Shown one piece after another: positions 30,289 to 35,190 of a stretch of DNA of 35,190 bases. The notes below the pieces were generated by a model. That model was given only the letters and a program-made list of their open reading frames with translations, made no database searches and was not told the DNA's origin. Origin of the DNA: Candidatus Symbiothrix sp. (GTDB taxonomy: Bacteria > Bacteroidota > Bacteroidia > Bacteroidales > Azobacteroidaceae); assembly GCA_031261285.1 (NCBI GenBank), contig JAISKM010000006.1, positions 1-35,190 on the forward strand, given 5' to 3'. How positions within the stretch are numbered: the first letter of the stretch is position 1; each line of letters starts with the position of its first letter. The position numbers and the translations under genes are program-made.

Positions 30289-32382
30289 TCAAAGCCCAAT
30301 GTGCTCTTGCGTCTTTTCTTTCGGTTGCCCGCCGGAGATTATTTTTTTGTTGTCGGGCGAATAGTTCCACACGATAGCATCTTCGTAGGATTTGCCACCT
30401 TTTTCGGCAGTCACGCGCAACTGATTTTCTCCTAATTTGAGAGGGACATCATTGAAAATGTAGTGCACAGCGGTTGTGCCGTGTGTGAATGCCGTGATTT
30501 CTGTGCCGTTGACAAACAAGCGAGGCGTGCCGACATTGGAATAAACCGTCACGGGCGTCACTTGATTTTCACGTTCGGTAGCCCGTCGCTGTGTGAGGTA
30601 GAGTACCGGCTCTTTGCTCCAGTTGGCTTTGTACCAGTAGAAAGGGTCTTTTTTGAGTTTGCGATCAAACGTGACCAACCCTTTCATATTGCGTGCCTCT
30701 ACGCCGCCCTGTGTGGTGACTGGGGTCGCAAAATCGAATGTATTCCAGATGTACGATGCCAACAAATAGGGATGTTTGGCAATCACGCTCCACTGGATTT
30801 CATGAAATTTGGTGGCAAACGTTTCCGGATAAAACTGTGAGAAATAACGTCCCACTTCACCAATCACTTCTTCTTGTTGACTGACGTTTGCCTCTGCGCC
30901 ATATTCTGAAAAAATGACCTTGTAGTTGGGAAAATTGGTTTCCATACCTTCCACCCACTGATTGATGTCGCTGATTTTGCCGCCATACCAACCGAAATAG
31001 TGGTTGATGCCTTGCACGTCGGCATTGAGATTGGTCGCTTGATACACCGTGCTGTAGCCGCTCACCGAAGCCGTGTAGCGGTCGGGATCTTCCGTTTTCG
31101 CCAAATCGTCCAACGCTGCCGTCAGCGCGTTGGTGTAGTCGTGAGGCTTGTAAACTTCGTTGTGAAGTCCCCAAATGTAGATCGAAGGATGATTGTAATT
31201 CTGTCGAATCAATTCCACCAGTTGTTGCTTGGCGTTGTCAGCTTCCTCCGTAGTCACGCGGTTCACAAATGGAATCTCCGCCCACACGAGGAATCCGATG
31301 CTGTCGGACTTCGCATACATCCGTTCTGCTTGCTGATAGTGCGCCAAACGAATGGTGGTCGCCCCGATTTCCTTGATAATCGACAAGTCGGTGTCGTGCT
31401 GTTCGCCGGTCAATGCACTGCCCAAACCCCACCAGTCCTGATGGCGACACACGCCGTACATCGGTGTTTTTTTGCCGTTGAGATACATTCCATCGGCGGC
31501 TTTCAGTTCAAATTTTCGAACGCCCAACGGTTGCACCACCTCGTCAATGACTGTTCCGTCTGCAATCACTTGTGTCACCACCTTATATAAATAAGGATCG
31601 TCCAGACCCTGCCACAAATGCGGCGTGTAGACAACTAAATTTTGCGTAATTTGTTGTCGCCCTTGCGGCAAAACGTTCACCGACTGTTCAGACTTGGTTT
31701 TTATTTTGCCGTTTGCTTCGTAAATAGTGGTCAGCAGACGCACAGGCTTAGCCGTTTTGTCCTTATTTTCTAACTTGACTTTCAGGTCAATATAAGCCCC
31801 CATTTTAGTCACGTCCCGTTGACGAATGTAAACCCCGGGTGAGGCATAGTCCGTTACCGCGATGTTCACTTTTTCGGTCACAATCAGTTCGACAGGTCGA
31901 TAGATGCCGCCATACACGCCAAAAAGCGTGTTGTTAACCGGAATCACGTCCTTGCGCGGCGAATTGTTCACTTTAACACCGATTTCATTGGCTTCGCCGT
32001 ATTTCAGCGCTTTGGTGATTTCGACTGCAAACGCTGCATAACCGCCTTTATGATTGTCTACAAATTGTCCGTTGACGTACACATCCGCCACCGAAGCTAC
32101 GCCTTGAAAGCGCAGAAACACGCGTTTGTCAGCCAAAGCGGCATCAGGCGTATACGTTTTTTTATAAAAAGCCGTTCCCGCATAAAAACTATTCTTTTTA
32201 ATCTGCATGTCTTCCGCGTTCCACGTGTGCGGCACGTTCACTAATTGCCACGCATCTTCCACCGCTACCGACAAGCTGTCGGCTTTCTGAAACAGCCAGC
32301 CCTCGTTGAACGGCAAAGTTGAACGTCCCCAACTCGTGGAGACGCTCAATAATAATGTTAAAATAAAAATTATTTTTTTCAT
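30289..32382 (-). CDS. Exported glycoside hydrolase family 2 protein (beta-galactosidase-like)
   Basis: The ATG at 32382 gives a signal peptide (MKKIIFILTLLLSVSTSWG); an upstream in-frame ATG at 32430 only translates a repeat. The GH2 sugar-binding domain (LVNVPHTWNAEDM, FLRFQGVASVADVYVNGQFV, GGIYRPVEL), the Ig-like domain and the TIM barrel are in order. The acid/base Glu409 is in GLHNEVY and the nucleophile Glu493 in FSEYGAEA. A C-terminal beta-sandwich (about 590-680) follows. GH2 enzymes in Bacteroidota act on beta-galactosides, mannosides or glucuronides; the substrate cannot be read from the sequence. It follows the POT transporter by 37 bases. Confidence 0.9.
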   Translation of the reverse strand: MKKIIFILTLLLSVSTSWGRSTLPFNEGWLFQKADSLSVAVEDAWQLVNVPHTWNAEDMQIKKNSFYAGTAFYKKTYTPDAALADKRVFLRFQGVASVADVYVNGQFVDNHKGGYAAFAVEITKALKYGEANEIGVKVNNSPRKDVIPVNNTLFGVYGGIYRPVELIVTEKVNIAVTDYASPGVYIRQRDVTKMGAYIDLKVKLENKDKTAKPVRLLTTIYEANGKIKTKSEQSVNVLPQGRQQITQNLVVYTPHLWQGLDDPYLYKVVTQVIADGTVIDEVVQPLGVRKFELKAADGMYLNGKKTPMYGVCRHQDWWGLGSALTGEQHDTDLSIIKEIGATTIRLAHYQQAERMYAKSDSIGFLVWAEIPFVNRVTTEEADNAKQQLVELIRQNYNHPSIYIWGLHNEVYKPHDYTNALTAALDDLAKTEDPDRYTASVSGYSTVYQATNLNADVQGINHYFGWYGGKISDINQWVEGMETNFPNYKVIFSEYGAEANVSQQEEVIGEVGRYFSQFYPETFATKFHEIQWSVIAKHPYLLASYIWNTFDFATPVTTQGGVEARNMKGLVTFDRKLKKDPFYWYKANWSKEPVLYLTQRRATERENQVTPVTVYSNVGTPRLFVNGTEITAFTHGTTAVHYIFNDVPLKLGENQLRVTAEKGGKSYEDAIVWNYSPDNKKIISGGQPKEKTQEHIGL

Positions 32383-32384
32383 AC

Positions 32385-32412
32385 TGTCATTGCGGGCTTG
32401 TCCCGCAATCTC
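32385..32412. repeat. Half-copy of the GTCATTGCGGG repeat
   Basis: TGTCATTGCGGGCTTG, then TCCCGCAATC, matches one arm of the 2984-3068 element with one change. It fills most of the gap between the POT gene and the GH2 gene. Confidence 0.88.
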
Positions 32413-32419
32413 CTTAGTG

Positions 32420-34087
32420 TTATTTTGCAACTTTTTCGAGACGTTTCATGATGGCAAAGATGAATGCTGCCGAAAGCACACAGCATACGACTAATACACC
32501 CCATATTTGCCACAATTCCATACCGCTTGCCCAAAGCAGACCTATGATAGAAACGAGATAGTTGCCTACTCCTGTGGCTGCAAACCAACCACCCATCATC
32601 ATTCCCTTGTATTTGGGAGGTGCCACTTTCGTCACGAATGACATTCCCATGGGACTAAGCAATAATTCCGCAAAAGTCAGTGTAAGATAGGTGCTTATCA
32701 GCAAGTTTGGTGAAACAAGAATTGGACTTACTCCTTCATGCAAAACTGCGGGACTGGATAATCCAAGAGAACCTACGGATAAAATCACAAAACCAATCGC
32801 AGCAACCAACATCCCTACACCAATTTTACGGGGAGTGGAAGGCTCTTTTTTCTTGTTCGACAAATAACCAAACACTGCCAAAGAAACAGGAGTCAATGCC
32901 ACAACAAAGAACGGATTAAATTGTTGGAAAATAGAAGGAGTAATGTTGATTGTTTCGGGCAATAAACCGTACTGGTAAACCAATGTGCCCACAGCAGCCA
33001 ACAAAATACCTCCCGATATGATTTTGCCCTTACCCGTTTTCGATTGAAAAACACTAAACAGACTATAAATTGCCACAACTGCCAATGCTAAGTTAATGAC
33101 ATTGAAGCCGATACGCATAAAACCACCCATTGTTGGGGACGTATAATCCCGTGCAAAGAAAGTCATCGTCAATCCATTTTGGTGGAACGACATCCAGAAA
33201 AAGATTACTACGATAAACACTAATATCAACGCCCAAATGCGATCTTTTGTTTCTTTTGGACTTAATTCAGGTTCTGCAGTTTTGCCCTCAGCAGCATTTT
33301 TAGCAGCCAACTCTTTTGAATTATAATCGGCATGTTTATATGTATTCTTGAAGACAAGATAAATCAACATGGAAAAAACCAATGAAACACAAGCCACACC
33401 AAACCCATAATTATAACCTTCCGAAAGTTGGTTGATATACAAATGGCTGAATGCCGTTAAGTCGGTTGATCCATTTTGTTGTGCTGCTAAATCGGTCAAC
33501 GTAGAAGTTTGTTCCGGACTAATAGTCCCATTAAGAAACTTATGCGCTAATTCCGGAATTTGAGCATCGTATGTCAGATGTGCCTTTTTCAGCACATGCT
33601 CATACATTTTTTCCGCAGCCGTAGGAGCAAACATTGCGCCCACATTAATTGCCATGTAAAACAGGCTGAAAGCACTGTCGCGATTGCTTTGATACTTTGG
33701 ATCGTCATAAAGATTACCCACCATTACCTGTAAATTCCCCTTAAACAACCCCGTTCCAATCGCAATTAATGCCAATGCACCAAACATCGGAACCATGGCT
33801 TCCGAAGGAATAGCCATTAGCACATAACCAACAAACATAACAACGATACCGACGGTTACTGTTTTTCCATATCCCCACCATTTGTCAGCTATAATACCGC
33901 CCACAAGAGGCATAAAATAGACAGCAGCCAAAAATATACCGAAAATTTGACTGGTTGTGGCACCGGATAATCCAAACTTCGCTTGCAGAAACAGCGTAAA
34001 AATGGCAAGCATGGTGTAATAACCGAATCGCTCGCCTGTGTTTGCTAACGCTAAGGCATATAAGCCTTTAGGATGATTTTTAAACAT
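32420..34087 (-). CDS. POT/PTR-family peptide transporter
   Basis: Members are proton-coupled di/tripeptide symporters of the major facilitator superfamily. The N-terminus (MFKNHPKGLYALALANTGERFGYY) corresponds to the family's ExxERFxYY motif, but with Asn in place of the first Glu. FFAxDYTSP-like and GKTVTVGIVVMFVGYVLMA segments and about 14 hydrophobic helices fit the 555-aa length. The Glu-to-Asn change may be a subfamily trait. A promoter TAAGTTTG (34129-34136, minus strand) with a TTTG 20 bases further upstream serves this gene and probably the GH2 gene. Confidence 0.9.
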   Translation of the reverse strand: MFKNHPKGLYALALANTGERFGYYTMLAIFTLFLQAKFGLSGATTSQIFGIFLAAVYFMPLVGGIIADKWWGYGKTVTVGIVVMFVGYVLMAIPSEAMVPMFGALALIAIGTGLFKGNLQVMVGNLYDDPKYQSNRDSAFSLFYMAINVGAMFAPTAAEKMYEHVLKKAHLTYDAQIPELAHKFLNGTISPEQTSTLTDLAAQQNGSTDLTAFSHLYINQLSEGYNYGFGVACVSLVFSMLIYLVFKNTYKHADYNSKELAAKNAAEGKTAEPELSPKETKDRIWALILVFIVVIFFWMSFHQNGLTMTFFARDYTSPTMGGFMRIGFNVINLALAVVAIYSLFSVFQSKTGKGKIISGGILLAAVGTLVYQYGLLPETINITPSIFQQFNPFFVVALTPVSLAVFGYLSNKKKEPSTPRKIGVGMLVAAIGFVILSVGSLGLSSPAVLHEGVSPILVSPNLLISTYLTLTFAELLLSPMGMSFVTKVAPPKYKGMMMGGWFAATGVGNYLVSIIGLLWASGMELWQIWGVLVVCCVLSAAFIFAIMKRLEKVAK

Positions 34088-34128
34088 ATTTTCACTAGTA
34101 TTTTATTATTTATTAAAATTAACGTCTG

Positions 34129-34160
34129 CAAACTTACAACATTTATTTTATATTCACAAA
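34129..34160 (-). promoter_or_regulatory. Promoter of the POT-GH2 pair
   Basis: On the minus strand, TTTG (34157-34160) and TAAGTTTG (34129-34136) are 20 bases apart, about 40 bases before the ATG. Confidence 0.65.
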
Positions 34161-34180
34161 TTTTTGTGCAAAAAAAATTG

Positions 34181-34270
34181 TCTGAACTGTGATTTAGAGT
34201 GATTAAAAAATTTAACATGATTTTTTTTAATCATGCCAATCACAAAATCATCCTAAAATCACAGTTCAGA
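34181..34270. repeat. TCTGAACTGTGATT inverted-repeat element, copy 2
   Basis: The arms TCTGAACTGTGATTT (34181-34195) and its complement (34256-34270) bracket an inner CATGATT...AATCATG hairpin. The layout matches the copy at 24154-24244, with diverged middle parts. Bases 34271-34402 beyond it hold no gene with a start codon. Confidence 0.92.
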
Positions 34271-34402
34271 TTTATAAACTAAGCCGCTATCTCCAAGGTT
34301 ATCTCCCGAAATCCCATTAATGACAGACGCACTTAGTACACACGTAGTAGCAATATATACAGGCAGCGCGATTAATTTACAAAATGTTGTATATTGTTGT
34401 AA

Positions 34403-35190
34403 TCAATTCAATTTTGCGCGTACACACGCTACGCTGTACGATGCTGGGTCGGTTTTAGCAGTAGTCCCACCATAATTAGGACACCACGTTTCAAGACTAT
34501 AACCGTTAGCTACCTCGCTTACACCCCAAATACCATTTGATATATATATAGTAGGTTGGTAATAGTATGTATATTGCGACCATCTACCTTCATCACCGCA
34601 AATTGTTTTTGCGTTTGTGTCGACGCGTTGAGCGGCACCGGTCACCACATGTGTTCCGTTAGGTGCGTAGATTCCTAATTCATTCAATTTAGCGATTATG
34701 CCAGGAACGTCAGCCGCCGCTGGTAGCGTACCCAGATTTGAGGTGCAATGCGTTGCGGCGGCGGCTTTATTCATTTTATTCGTCGTAATATACGACACGC
34801 ATTTATTTTCATATTCGACCATGCAGTAGTCGAATACACCGGACACGGTACACACGCACTCCGCGTATATCGACGGATTATCCATCATCGCGACTTTAAT
34901 GATACATGTCCCGTTTTTATGCGGAAATATACTGCCGCCCGCCGTCACTGTTGCAATCGAATCGTTCGACGATGTCCACACCACGCTTTTATCGTTAGTA
35001 AGGCTTGGTTGGACAGTATACGACATCGCAGCCACAGGTATTTCGCTTGTAATTAGCTTTGTTGCCGGTAAACCGGTAATCGAGGTTGCTTTCTGGATGA
35101 TCACCACAGTCTGAGTACTTGGTACGGTCATGATCGTTTCTCCAAATCCATCCTTAGCTACCACGCTAATGGCACCCGGCGCGATAGTAG
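34403..35190 (-). CDS. Incomplete BIG2 (bacterial Ig-like) domain protein
   Basis: The reading frame is open to the window edge, so the true start lies beyond 35190. The visible part begins with an Ig-like BIG2 domain (about 80 residues: SYTVQPSLTNDKSVVWTSSN, ATVTAGGSIFPHKNGTCIIKV), typical of surface or phage-associated adhesion modules. A cysteine-containing C-terminal domain follows (VEYENKCVSYITTNKMNKAA to YSVACVRAKLN) that I cannot name. No sorting domain is evident at the end, unlike the T9SS protein at 11835. Probably an extracellular protein. Confidence 0.7.
   Translation of the reverse strand, partial: TIAPGAISVVAKDGFGETIMTVPSTQTVVIIQKATSITGLPATKLITSEIPVAAMSYTVQPSLTNDKSVVWTSSNDSIATVTAGGSIFPHKNGTCIIKVAMMDNPSIYAECVCTVSGVFDYCMVEYENKCVSYITTNKMNKAAAATHCTSNLGTLPAAADVPGIIAKLNELGIYAPNGTHVVTGAAQRVDTNAKTICGDEGRWSQYTYYYQPTIYISNGIWGVSEVANGYSLETWCPNYGGTTAKTDPASYSVACVRAKLN

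Noticed and set aside
32383-32430. Longer GH2 gene starting at 32430
   Set aside because: The extra residues (IAGQARND) are translated repeat and would precede the signal peptide.
34403-34405. Selenocysteine or programmed readthrough at the BIG2 TGA
   Set aside because: No SECIS-like hairpin was found and the protein is not a selenoprotein type; a truncated tail is simpler.

Overview
The window is a piece of a Bacteroidota (Bacteroidales-like) chromosome. The evidence is the repeated use of the phylum's promoter box TAnnTTTG close to gene starts, a type IX secretion (T9SS) C-terminal sorting domain, Bacteroidota-type trigger factor, MreD and RodA proteins, and a kduI-DUF4861-kduD sugar-acid cluster. 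I saw no rRNA, tRNA or CRISPR array.

Layout. 0-1.6 kb: an HlyD-type export adaptor. 1.6-8 kb: protein quality control and repair, trigger factor-clpP-PPTase-clpX (the last three joined by ATGA overlaps), then recQ. 8-10 kb: rpsA on the minus strand. 10-14.2 kb: an AT-rich accessory island holding hicA/hicB, a scrambled PIN-domain toxin remnant between 84-bp direct repeats, a roughly 330-nt untranslated leader rich in complementary segments, a 71-aa orphan ORF, a secreted GLUG/T9SS protein, a tiny permuted HNH-like protein and a membrane pentapeptide-repeat protein. 14.2-25 kb: housekeeping genes (SUI1-like factor, mdh, fabD, ribD, prmC, recX, mreD-mrdA-rodA, galM, aroE). 25-30 kb: purC, kduI-DUF4861-kduD, phoH. 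30-35 kb: a GH2 glycosidase, a POT-type peptide transporter and an incomplete Ig-like (BIG2) protein.

Two kinds of structure are not explained by the gene list. First, the chromosome is full of short repeats: heptanucleotide tandem arrays of many different sequences (always period 7), GTCATTCCCGCG...GCGGGAAT palindromes, GTCATTGCGGG palindromes, CGACCCC palindromes and TCTGAACTGTGATT inverted-repeat elements. Several lie in frame inside conserved genes (hlyD twice, clpX, fabD, the PPTase, aroE, and prmC at three places), adding peptide segments to essential proteins. Copy-number change in a heptamer array would shift the reading frame.

Second, the accessory island has a strong candidate for an undescribed RNA-linked unit. 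A well-spaced promoter drives a leader with several complementary stems. The leader ends in a 29-nt sequence that recurs exactly 1538 bp downstream, immediately before the HNH-like gene, and a hairpin loop in the leader carries an expanded version of the same sequence. No known system is recognised. Function is inference only.
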